5,576 bases of DNA from the NCBI GenBank assembly GCA_016789485.1, contig JAEURE010000199.1, forward strand, positions 1 to 5,576, written 5' to 3'. This DNA is from Anaerolineales bacterium. GTDB lineage: Bacteria; Chloroflexota; Anaerolineae; Anaerolineales; Villigracilaceae. Both the position numbers and the translations under genes were made by a program. The notes under the pieces were generated by a model. The model worked only from the letters and a program-made list of their open reading frames with translations, ran no database searches and was not told the DNA's origin. Below are positions 1-5,576 of the stretch, piece by piece; position 1 is the stretch's first letter, and every line of letters starts with the position of its first letter.

Positions 1-17
1 AACATAACAAGGTGTTA

Positions 18-1010
18 ATGTCTTCTGAATTGATCCTTGTTATTATTCTGGCGTTAATTTTTGAGTTTATCAACGGAATGCGAGATTCAAGCAATATTGT
101 GGCGACTATGATCTCATCCCGGGCATTTCGCCCAAATACTGCGCTGGGCGTGACGGCTGTTGCAGAGTTTCTTGGTCCGTTTCTCTTTGGCGTGACTGTG
201 GCGAAAACGGTCGGCGGCGATATTGTCGATGCGCATTTGTTGACTCTGGATGCCCTTGTTGCTTGTTTGCTGGGCGCGATTGTTTGGAACATGCTCACCT
301 GGTATTTTGGAATTCCTAGTAGCTCATCACACGCATTGATCGGCGGCTTGATCGGTGTGGTTATTTTTACCGCCAGTGCCAGTGTGATCAATCTCAATGC
401 GATTTATAAAGTGTTGGTCGGTTTGTTCCTGTCGCCATTGGCGGGCTTCGTTGTTGGTTTTTTTATATTGCGATTGATTTACTTTTTTGCCCAAAACGCG
501 TCCCCAAATATCAACGAATTTTTCAAGCGTGCTCAGTTATTTACGGCGGTCGGTCTTGCTTTCAGCCATGGAACGAACGATGCGCAAAAGACAATGGGTA
601 TTATCACGCTAAGTTTATTGATCGGCGGAGTGTTGAGCGATTTTACAGTCCCGCTGTGGGTGATCGCTGTCAGCGCCTCGACCATGGCGCTGGGAACTGC
701 TCTGGGCGGCTGGAGATTGATCCGCACCTTGGGCGGTAAATTCTACAAGATTCGTCCTGTGCATAGTTTTGCCACTCAGATGGCATCCGCATTTGTGATC
801 CTTGTGGCTTCTGTTGGCGGAGCGCCGGTCAGCACTACGCAAATTGTAAGTTCAGCCATCGTTGGCGTTGGCTCTTCCGAGCGATTTGGAAAAGTGCGCT
901 GGACTGTGGTGAGCGACATTCTCACTGCCTGGGCAATTACGATCCCGGTCAGTGGATTGATCTCGGTAGGCATCTATTGGCTTATTGTCAATGTGATGGG
1001 AAGTAGATAA
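18..1010 (+). CDS. pit: PiT-family inorganic phosphate transporter
   Basis: This is an integral membrane permease of the PiT family, which moves inorganic phosphate (often as a metal-phosphate complex) with a coupling cation. The two inverted family signatures are visible: NGMRDSSNIVAT at residues 19-30 and FSHGTNDAQKTMG at about 182-194. Each is followed by a serine-rich re-entrant-type motif, PSSSSH at 100-105 and PVSTTQ at 270-275. The rest is almost entirely hydrophobic segments. At 330 residues it is a short bacterial form without the long central loop of E. coli PitA. I chose ATG 18 over GTG 12 because AAGG at 9-12 would be the Shine-Dalgarno and the GTG overlaps it. The first signature departs from the usual GAND (here GMRD), and the last motif ends in Gln where His is common. 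Only 17 upstream bases are visible, so any upstream partner (many such genes follow a PhoU-like gene) cannot be seen. The family is sure; substrate and affinity are inferred from the family. Confidence 0.93.
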   Translation: MSSELILVIILALIFEFINGMRDSSNIVATMISSRAFRPNTALGVTAVAEFLGPFLFGVTVAKTVGGDIVDAHLLTLDALVACLLGAIVWNMLTWYFGIPSSSSHALIGGLIGVVIFTASASVINLNAIYKVLVGLFLSPLAGFVVGFFILRLIYFFAQNASPNINEFFKRAQLFTAVGLAFSHGTNDAQKTMGIITLSLLIGGVLSDFTVPLWVIAVSASTMALGTALGGWRLIRTLGGKFYKIRPVHSFATQMASAFVILVASVGGAPVSTTQIVSSAIVGVGSSERFGKVRWTVVSDILTAWAITIPVSGLISVGIYWLIVNVMGSR

Positions 1011-1050
1011 CTGCGCGTTTTTTTATTTGGTCATTCATTCAAAGCGCTGT

Positions 1051-1079
1051 TTGACTTTGAATATTGATAATGCTAAAAT
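1051..1079 (+). promoter_or_regulatory. Sigma-70-type promoter for the ABC importer operon
   Basis: A -35 box TTGACT (1051-1056) and a -10 box TAAAAT (1074-1079) are separated by exactly 17 nt. TG at 1071-1072 gives an extended -10 (TGCTAAAAT). Transcription would begin near 1086 and leave a leader of about 95 nt before the binding-protein ATG. It is the only strong promoter-like element in the gap after the phosphate transporter and suits an operon start. The call rests on consensus match alone. Confidence 0.75.
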
Positions 1080-1132
1080 GTTAAACGTTTGTTAAGAGAT
1101 TGGAGGTGCGAGAACGAGAGAGATAGTAAAGA

Positions 1133-1152
1133 TCGTATCATTTGTCGTATCA
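1133..1152 (+). repeat. Tandem 8-bp direct repeat TCGTATCA in the operon leader
   Basis: TCGTATCA occurs at 1133-1140 and again at 1145-1152, a 12-bp period (about one helical turn). It lies in the untranslated leader between the promoter and the binding-protein start. The spacing would suit a regulator binding one face of the helix, but no known operator is recognised and chance is possible. Confidence 0.4.
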
Positions 1153-1166
1153 AACTAACATCAAAT

Positions 1167-1171
1167 AGGAG
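1167..1171 (+). promoter_or_regulatory. Shine-Dalgarno of the substrate-binding protein
   Basis: AGGAG lies 10 nt before ATG 1182 and supports that start. A second purine-rich GGAGG at 1102-1106 in the leader has no suitable start codon after it; the GTG overlapping it opens only a six-codon frame. Confidence 0.7.
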
Positions 1172-1181
1172 ATAGAGAGAA

Positions 1182-2372
1182 ATGCGTACAAACAAGCTTG
1201 CTTATTATTTGCTCTCCCTGTTCGTAATTGCAGCAACCCTGTTGTCTGCTTGCGGTGGCGGTACTGCCCCGGAAGCTCCTGCTGCAACCGATGCCCCCGC
1301 TGCCGCAACGGAAGCCCCTGCCGCTGCCACCGAAGCCCCCGCTGCCGATCCGATGGCTGAACTCGTTGCTGCTGCACAAGCCGAAGGCATGCTCACCACA
1401 ATCGCCCTTCCTCATGACTGGTGCAATTATGGTGGAATGATCGAAGGTTTCAAAGCAAAGTATGGCATTGAGGTTAACGAACTTGATCCCGGAGCCGGTT
1501 CGGGTGAAGAGTTGGAAGCGATTAGGGCTAACAAGGATAACCCGGGGCCACAAGCACCGGATGTTATCGACGTTGGTCTTGCTTTTGGCCCTACCGCCAA
1601 AGAAGAGGGTCTTATCCAACCGTATAAGGTTGCAACTTGGGATGATATCCCTGATGCTGCCAAAGATGCCGATGGTTATTGGTATGGCGACTATTACGGA
1701 GTGCTTTCATTCGAAGTCAACACAGCGGTGGTGGCGAATCCTCCTGCCGAGTATGCTGACTTGCTCAAGCCTGAGTACAATGGGCAGATTGCTCTTTCTG
1801 GCGATCCATTGACCTCCAATGCGGCGGCTCTTTCGGTATGGGCTGCTGGCCTTTCAACCGGGGCTACCGGAGAGGAAGCCGCTCAGGCTGGTCTTGAGTT
1901 CTTCAAGCAGCTTAATGAGGCAGGCAATTTCGTTCCAATTGATGGTGACTCACGCACTGTTGGTATTGGTGAAACACCAATTATGATCGACTGGAATTAC
2001 AACTCGATTGCTAACGACATAGCTCTTGCTGGTAATCCTGATCTAGTTACCAATACCCCGACTAAAGGTAGCATTGCTGGAATGTACGTGCAGGCGATCA
2101 GCGCCTATGCACCCCATCCCAATGCAGCTAAGTTGTGGATGGAGTATTTGTATTCGGATGAGGGTCAGCTCATTTGGGCCTCTGCTTTCTGCTACCCCAT
2201 CAGATACAATGCTATGCTAGCCGCTGGAACCGTTCCGTCAGAAATTTCGGAGCAGTTGCCGAGCACGGAAGGAGCTTACTTCCCCACAATTGACGAGATT
2301 AATGCTGCTAAAGCGGTCATTACAGCAGGATGGCCTACAGTAGTTGGCGTTGAAGTCAAGCCTCTGCCCTAA
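1182..2372 (+). CDS. ABC importer substrate-binding lipoprotein (Fe3+/aminoethylphosphonate/polyamine-type group)
   Basis: This is the extracytoplasmic solute receptor of the ABC importer encoded just downstream. Residues 1-23 form a lipoprotein signal (basic MRTNK, hydrophobic core) with lipobox LSAC, making Cys24 the lipidated N-terminus. A flexible linker of Ala/Pro/Thr/Glu repeats (about 28-56) tethers the domain. From about residue 60 it is a periplasmic-binding-protein type II fold of the group that includes ferric, 2-aminoethylphosphonate and polyamine receptors. Recognisable stretches are APDVIDVGLAFGPTAKEEGL, GYWYGDYYGVLSFEVNT and NAAKLWMEYLYSDEGQ. Where ferric-binding relatives carry a Tyr-Tyr pair, this protein has W271-N272-Y273-N, so iron is unlikely. 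Two further cysteines, C81 and C337, could pair. The 396-residue length is slightly above family norm because of the linker. The start is set by the Shine-Dalgarno and the signal peptide. The general class is firm, the ligand unknown; an organophosphorus solute is my guess from the neighbours. Confidence 0.9.
   Translation: MRTNKLAYYLLSLFVIAATLLSACGGGTAPEAPAATDAPAAATEAPAAATEAPAADPMAELVAAAQAEGMLTTIALPHDWCNYGGMIEGFKAKYGIEVNELDPGAGSGEELEAIRANKDNPGPQAPDVIDVGLAFGPTAKEEGLIQPYKVATWDDIPDAAKDADGYWYGDYYGVLSFEVNTAVVANPPAEYADLLKPEYNGQIALSGDPLTSNAAALSVWAAGLSTGATGEEAAQAGLEFFKQLNEAGNFVPIDGDSRTVGIGETPIMIDWNYNSIANDIALAGNPDLVTNTPTKGSIAGMYVQAISAYAPHPNAAKLWMEYLYSDEGQLIWASAFCYPIRYNAMLAAGTVPSEISEQLPSTEGAYFPTIDEINAAKAVITAGWPTVVGVEVKPLP
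1281..1340 (+). repeat. In-frame linker repeats encoding AATDAP-(AAATEAP)x2
   Basis: Two 21-bp units, 1299-1319 and 1320-1340, each encode AAATEAP. A shorter degenerate copy at 1281-1298 encodes AATDAP. The DNA copies differ at synonymous positions, so the repeat is kept at the protein level. They form the low-complexity tether after the lipidated Cys24 and are a style often seen in Chloroflexota lipoproteins. Confidence 0.85.
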
Positions 2373-2378
2373 GTTTCA

Positions 2379-3287
2379 ATGAGACCCGATCCTACAAATC
2401 CAAAATCAGAAAATCCAACCGTGGGGGGCGCGAAGCGCCCCCCACGCCTCCAGCTTGGGCATTGGCTTGGTGTACTTCCTTTCTTTCTGTTCTCCGGCCT
2501 GTTTCTGATTGGACCAACGTTAATTCTGGCTTACCGTAGTTTGGAAGGATCTCAGGGAGGATTGACCTTCGATAACTATCGCCAACTGACAAGTAACACT
2601 GTGATGGATGCCTATGAAATATCGATTAGAGTTAGTGTCACAACTGCAATACTTGGAGGCATAATCGGATTTCTCGTGGCATGGGTAGTCTCAAGAGGCG
2701 GATTACCTCCTCGGTTTCGATTGATTACCACTACCTTCTCAGGTGTTGCTGCAAATTTTGCAGGTGTTCCCCTCGCGTCAGCTTTTGTTTTCACTTTGGG
2801 CCGCGTTGGAGTTGTCACTGCATTATTTAAACTTCTTGGGGTTGACCTTTATAGGACCGGATTCAGTCTCTATTCTTTTATAGGATTGACACTGGTTTAT
2901 CTCTATTTTCAGATTCCGCTGATGGTGCTTACGATTCTGCCTGCGTTGGATGGACTCAAACGTGAGTGGCGAGAAGCCGCTGAGAATCTAGGGGCTACCC
3001 CAATTCAATATTGGCGTCAGGTTGCACTTCCGGTGTTGACCCCTTCAATCTTAGGCACAATGATATTGCTTTTTGGGAACTCATTCGGTGCTCATGCTAC
3101 AGCTTATGCGCTGACTGGTGGCCTTTTCAATTTGGCGACACTTCTTATAGGTCAGCAAATCTCAGGCGATGTTTTGCATAACCCTGGGCTTGGTTATGCG
3201 GTGGCGATGGGAATGGTGATCATCATGGCGTTCTCCATTTTTATTTATTCAATACTTCAGCGTCGCTCAGAAAGGTGGTTGAGATGA
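2379..3287 (+). CDS. ABC importer permease subunit 1
   Basis: This is the first of two membrane subunits that form the translocation channel of the importer. About six hydrophobic segments are seen, near residues 30-52, 85-107, 118-143, 162-188, 216-245 and 270-293. The cytoplasmic EAA loop that docks on the ATPase is clear: E199-A200-A201-ENL-G205, followed by the ALP turn. The layout fits the PotB/CysT-like permeases of Fe3+, phosphonate and polyamine importers; 302 residues is normal. ATG 2379 starts 6 nt after the binding-protein stop, without a visible Shine-Dalgarno, so translation is probably coupled. The only other in-frame start before the first membrane segment is GTG 2421, which lies within a strong hairpin. 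The first 28 residues are polar, proline- and basic-rich, and look unconserved. The upstream gene is in the same frame, with TAA-GTT-TCA between its last sense codon and this ATG. Substrate cannot be read from the permease. Confidence 0.93.
   Translation: MRPDPTNPKSENPTVGGAKRPPRLQLGHWLGVLPFFLFSGLFLIGPTLILAYRSLEGSQGGLTFDNYRQLTSNTVMDAYEISIRVSVTTAILGGIIGFLVAWVVSRGGLPPRFRLITTTFSGVAANFAGVPLASAFVFTLGRVGVVTALFKLLGVDLYRTGFSLYSFIGLTLVYLYFQIPLMVLTILPALDGLKREWREAAENLGATPIQYWRQVALPVLTPSILGTMILLFGNSFGAHATAYALTGGLFNLATLLIGQQISGDVLHNPGLGYAVAMGMVIIMAFSIFIYSILQRRSERWLR
2420..2446. repeat. Strong GC-rich hairpin inside the 5' end of permease 1
   Basis: GTGGGGGGCGC (2421-2431), loop GAA (2432-2434) and GCGCCCCCCAC (2435-2445) form a perfect 11-bp stem, extended to 12 bp by C2420-G2446. 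The apex GCGAAGC is a sequence known to fold very stably in DNA. No T-run follows, so it is not an intrinsic terminator. It starts 42 nt into the permease coding region and 48 nt after the binding-protein stop. That is where some importer operons carry a hairpin protecting the receptor mRNA and lowering permease expression. It could also be a short palindromic repeat inserted in the tolerant N-terminal tail. Confidence 0.9.
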
Positions 3288-4123
3288 CAACATCTAGTGT
3301 TTCTTCGACAGTAGTGATCAAGCCTCCAGCCACCAGGAAGCGCTGGGAGTCTTGGCTGATATTTGTGGTGGTAAGCCTCTATTTTCTAATTCCACTCGGG
3401 GCTACTTTCTACTGGTCCTTGCGAGGGGAGAAAGACGTGCTTGGTTTTGAGGCTTACCGAAAGCTATTTGCTGATACCAATTTCCTTCCGGCCTTCAGTG
3501 AATCGATTGTCAACGCTATTGCCACCATAATGCTTAGCTTGCTTATTGTCGTTCCAACTGCTTATTGGGTTACGCTTCGCTTGCCAAAGTTACGACCTGT
3601 TGTTGAATTTATTACGCTGCTGCCATTCGTGATACCTGGGATTGTATTGGTTTTTGGTATCATCCGCCTCTACAGCCGCCCGCCATTATTGTTGACCGCC
3701 ACATACGACAGTTCGCGGGTTCTTCTCATCTGTGTGTATGTTGCCCTGTCGTTTCCTTACATGTTCCGCTCGGTTGATAACGGCCTGAGAGCGATAGATG
3801 TTCGAACACTCACTGAGGCTGCTCAAAGTCTGGGGGCGAACTGGCCTGCTATCCTCTTCAAAGTTATTTTTCCAAACCTGCGGGTCGCTTTGCTCTCTGG
3901 GGCGTTACTGACCTTTGCCATTGTTATTGGTGAACTAACCATTGCTCTTTATATGGCTCAACACACCTTAGGACCTTATATGGCAAATTTGACTCGGAGC
4001 AAAGTGTATGAGCCTTCTGCGATGGCAATTGTTGCTTTTGCTATTACATGGGCTGCTATGGGCATTATTGACTTTGTAGGGCGAGGTTCTTCTAGACATG
4101 CGCAAATGATTGACACAGATTAA
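3284..4123 (+). CDS. ABC importer permease subunit 2
   Basis: This is the second channel subunit, expected to pair with permease 1. It has about six hydrophobic segments (near residues 24-46, 79-100, 107-130, 145-165, 195-225 and 245-265). The EAA loop is at E178-A179-A180-QSL-G184 with the following FP turn, as in PotC-type permeases. Its 279 residues fit that family. ATG 3284 overlaps the stop of permease 1 as ATGA, a classic coupling arrangement, and AAAGG at 3271-3275 gives a Shine-Dalgarno 8 nt upstream. The alternative GTG 3275 falls on that site and is less likely. The two permeases are different proteins, so the channel is a heterodimer. No sign of damage is seen. Confidence 0.93.
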   Translation: MTTSSVSSTVVIKPPATRKRWESWLIFVVVSLYFLIPLGATFYWSLRGEKDVLGFEAYRKLFADTNFLPAFSESIVNAIATIMLSLLIVVPTAYWVTLRLPKLRPVVEFITLLPFVIPGIVLVFGIIRLYSRPPLLLTATYDSSRVLLICVYVALSFPYMFRSVDNGLRAIDVRTLTEAAQSLGANWPAILFKVIFPNLRVALLSGALLTFAIVIGELTIALYMAQHTLGPYMANLTRSKVYEPSAMAIVAFAITWAAMGIIDFVGRGSSRHAQMIDTD

Positions 4124-4131
4124 GATTGAGT

Positions 4132-4135
4132 GGAG
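4132..4135 (+). promoter_or_regulatory. Shine-Dalgarno deciding the ATPase start
   Basis: GGAG sits 8 nt before ATG 4144. This favours that start over an in-frame TTG at 4126, which lies upstream of the site. Confidence 0.65.
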
Positions 4136-4143
4136 TATCTTTG

Positions 4144-5205
4144 ATGTCTTACCTTTCCATTTCACATATAACAAAACAATTTGGCGATACGGTCGTAGTC
4201 GATGACTTTAATCTTGATGTTGAAAAAGGTGAGTTTGTTTCCTTCCTGGGCCCGTCCGGTTGTGGAAAAACAACCACTTTACGTATGGTGGCGGGATTTG
4301 AGATTCCTACAGCCGGCAGAATCACATTGGACGGTGCGGATATCACCGAAAAAGCACCCAATCAGCGTAACGTCGGCATGATCTTTCAATCCTATGCATT
4401 GTTTCCAAACATGACTGTCGCACAGAACATCGGCTTTGGATTGGGCGTCCGCAAGGAGCCCAAGGAAATGATTTCTCAGCGTGTTGAAGAAATGATCAGC
4501 CTGATTAACCTGGAAAAACACGCCAATAAATATCCATATCAACTTTCGGGCGGGCAGCAGCAGCGCGTGTCTCTGGCGCGTGCGCTGGCCATTCATCCAC
4601 AGGTTCTTTTATTGGATGAGCCGCTCTCTGCGCTGGATGCAAAGATCCGCGTCTCCTTGCGTGCCGAGATCCGCGCCATTCAGAAGAAATTAGGCATCAC
4701 CGCTATTTTTGTTACTCATGACCAGGAAGAGGCATTATCCATTTCCGACCGTATCGTGGTCATGAACGCTGGCTTGATGGAACAAGTGGGAACGCCTTTC
4801 GAAATATACAACTTTCCTCAGACGCAATTTGTGGCTAATTTTGTCGGCTCGCTCAACACCGCCAATGCCGAGGTTTCGGATCCTGTGAAAGGTCTCGTGA
4901 ACGTAAATGGCGTGCAATTCATCACGGCTTCTGATATTAAATCACGGAAGAAAGGCGATGCAATTCGTGTATCCGTCCGCCCTGAGCGTTTTAGCTTTGT
5001 ATCTGAAGAGAAAAAAGATAACGTGCTCGATTGCGTTATTGAAAATATTACTTTCCTTGGGTCGGTCGTTCGTATCCAGGTAAGGATTGGTGAAGCCAAA
5101 TTCAATATGGATACCTTCAACAACCCCTTCCTTGATCTTCCAAAGATTGGCTCCAAAGAACAGGTAACCTGTTCGAAGGAAGCTGTCCTTGTATTGGATG
5201 AATAG
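4144..5205 (+). CDS. ABC importer ATP-binding protein (PotA/FbpC/PhnT-like) with C-terminal TOBE-type domain
   Basis: This is the cytoplasmic ATPase that powers the importer, expected as a homodimer beneath the two permeases. All motifs are intact: Walker A GPSGCGKT (36-43, Lys42), Q-loop Gln82, signature LSGGQ (134-138), Walker B VLLLDE (154-159), D-loop SALD (162-165) and switch His192. Residues from about 235 to the end form the regulatory region of this subclass; the RVSVRPERFSF stretch is the usual entry to a TOBE domain. At 353 residues the length is typical. The 20-nt gap after permease 2 holds a good Shine-Dalgarno, so it is cotranscribed and independently initiated. It is the last gene of the operon, ended by a strong terminator. 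Subclass members carry Fe3+, spermidine/putrescine, 2-aminoethylphosphonate or sulfate-like solutes, so the sequence does not settle the substrate. Confidence 0.95.
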   Translation: MSYLSISHITKQFGDTVVVDDFNLDVEKGEFVSFLGPSGCGKTTTLRMVAGFEIPTAGRITLDGADITEKAPNQRNVGMIFQSYALFPNMTVAQNIGFGLGVRKEPKEMISQRVEEMISLINLEKHANKYPYQLSGGQQQRVSLARALAIHPQVLLLDEPLSALDAKIRVSLRAEIRAIQKKLGITAIFVTHDQEEALSISDRIVVMNAGLMEQVGTPFEIYNFPQTQFVANFVGSLNTANAEVSDPVKGLVNVNGVQFITASDIKSRKKGDAIRVSVRPERFSFVSEEKKDNVLDCVIENITFLGSVVRIQVRIGEAKFNMDTFNNPFLDLPKIGSKEQVTCSKEAVLVLDE

Positions 5206-5221
5206 CGGCTTGAATTAAACT

Positions 5222-5260
5222 AAAAACGGTTCGGCAATTTTTGTCGAACCGTTTTTCTTT
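5222..5260 (+). terminator. Rho-independent terminator after the ABC operon
   Basis: The arms AAAAACGGTTCGGCAA (5222-5237) and TTGTCGAACCGTTTTT (5241-5256) pair over 16 bp with one G-T wobble and a TTT loop. The tail continues as TTTTTCTTT (5252-5260). The A-run on the left arm gives a T-run on the other strand, so it could work both ways. It ends directly before the Shine-Dalgarno of the next gene. Confidence 0.93.
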
Positions 5261-5266
5261 GAGGTG
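5261..5266 (+). promoter_or_regulatory. Shine-Dalgarno of the hydrolase gene, abutting the terminator
   Basis: GAGGTG lies just ahead of ATG 5269 with an unusually short spacer. It begins on the base after the terminator T-tract, leaving no room for a separate promoter between the two. Confidence 0.65.
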
Positions 5267-5268
5267 TG

Positions 5269-5576
5269 ATGAATAAGGTAATTCTCGTTCTTTCAGACGC
5301 CTTGCGTTTTGATGTTGCCAAAGATAACATGGGTTTTTTGGGACACCTTGTTGAGAAACAACAGGCCAGTCTTTATAAAATAAAAGGCGAACTCCCCAGC
5401 ATGTCGCGCCCCATGTATGAAACGATTCATACAGGATTGCCATCAAGCGAACATGGAATTGTTGCAAACTCGATTGTCAGGCTTTCCAATAAGCCGAATA
5501 TTTTTCAAGCCGTGAAAAAGGCTGGCAAGGTTACGGCCGCCGCGGCATATTATTGGTATTCTGAATTATATAATCG
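5269..5576 (+). CDS. Alkaline-phosphatase-superfamily hydrolase (phosphodiesterase/pyrophosphatase-like), 5' part only
   Basis: This open frame of 102 codons runs off the window without a stop, so only the N-terminal part is visible. It begins MNKVILVLSDALRFD, a beta strand ending in the metal-ligand Asp10 typical of the alkaline phosphatase superfamily. LPSMSRPMYETIHTGLP (42-58) and SEHGIVANS (60-68) then match the nucleophile region of type I phosphodiesterase/nucleotide pyrophosphatase members, where P-T/S-x-T-x-P carries the catalytic Thr; Ser46 is the likely nucleophile here. There is no signal peptide, so the enzyme should act in the cytoplasm on phosphate esters, diesters or phosphonates. 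The remaining metal ligands lie beyond the edge. It follows the ABC operon on the same strand, behind a terminator. Superfamily membership is well supported; the reaction cannot be assigned, and a phosphomutase- or sulfatase-like activity is possible. Confidence 0.88.
   Translation, partial: MNKVILVLSDALRFDVAKDNMGFLGHLVEKQQASLYKIKGELPSMSRPMYETIHTGLPSSEHGIVANSIVRLSNKPNIFQAVKKAGKVTAAAAYYWYSELYN

Noticed and set aside
1011..1030. Possible terminator after the phosphate transporter gene
   Set aside because: There is a run of seven T at 1018-1024, but I find no convincing stem just upstream, so an intrinsic terminator is not supported.
1102..1123. Possible leader peptide gene behind GGAGG in the operon leader
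   Set aside because: The only start, GTG 1106, overlaps the putative ribosome-binding site and opens just six codons (MRERER) before a stop.
1161..1619. Long open frame on the minus strand (152 codons)
   Set aside because: It is antisense to the well-supported binding-protein gene and has no recognisable protein features; it looks like a shadow of that gene.
2421..2445. Hairpin read as an intrinsic terminator after the receptor gene
   Set aside because: No T-run follows on the plus strand and it lies within the permease coding sequence, so termination there is unlikely.
4279..4596. Open frame on the minus strand across the ATPase gene (105 codons)
   Set aside because: The plus-strand frame carries every ABC ATPase motif, so this antisense frame is incidental.
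5117..5467. Open frame on the minus strand spanning the terminator and hydrolase start (116 codons)
   Set aside because: It runs through a strong hairpin and opposes two well-supported plus-strand genes; no motif or good start context is seen.
1..5576. CRISPR arrays, tRNA/rRNA genes, insertion sequences or phage parts
   Set aside because: No spaced repeat arrays, RNA gene signatures, transposase motifs or terminal inverted repeats were seen; the window is filled by transport genes and one hydrolase.

Overview
The window reads as a compact, single-strand (+) bacterial region with near-balanced base composition. It holds six genes: a PiT-family phosphate transporter, a complete four-gene ABC importer, and the 5' part of a cytoplasmic alkaline-phosphatase-superfamily hydrolase that runs off the right edge. 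The binding protein is a lipoprotein whose Cys is followed by a GGG and an Ala/Pro/Thr/Glu linker built from AAATEAP repeats. That linker style is common in Chloroflexota, especially Anaerolineae, so I lean to that phylum. This is an inference from style, not a proof.

Layout. Bases 18-1010 encode the PiT permease, which starts almost at the window edge, so its own promoter is not visible. Bases 1011-1181 are intergenic and contain the best promoter of the window: TTGACT, a 17-nt spacer, and TAAAAT with an extended TG. A leader of about 95 nt follows, carrying small repeats. Bases 1182-5205 form a tight operon: lipoprotein substrate-binding protein, permease 1 (6 nt after the previous stop), permease 2 (ATGA overlap with permease 1) and ATPase (20 nt after permease 2). 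A near-perfect 16-bp hairpin with a T-rich tail at 5222-5260 ends this unit. Only 8 nt later the hydrolase gene begins (5269 to the edge).

Working together. The binding protein would catch a solute outside the membrane, the two permeases form the channel, and the ATPase drives import. All four look like the ferric iron / 2-aminoethylphosphonate / polyamine group of importers. The binding protein lacks the tyrosine pair expected of ferric-binding members. A phosphate transporter lies on one side and a signal-less phosphate-ester-type hydrolase on the other. I therefore infer, without proof, that the locus imports a small organophosphorus compound (phosphonate or phosphate ester), cleaves it in the cytoplasm and handles the released phosphate.

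The most unusual sequence features are regulatory. A 12-bp GC-rich hairpin lies inside the first codons of permease 1, which has no visible Shine-Dalgarno and sits in the same frame as the binding protein, separated from it by a single in-frame stop. The other is the terminator jammed against the ribosome-binding site of the hydrolase.
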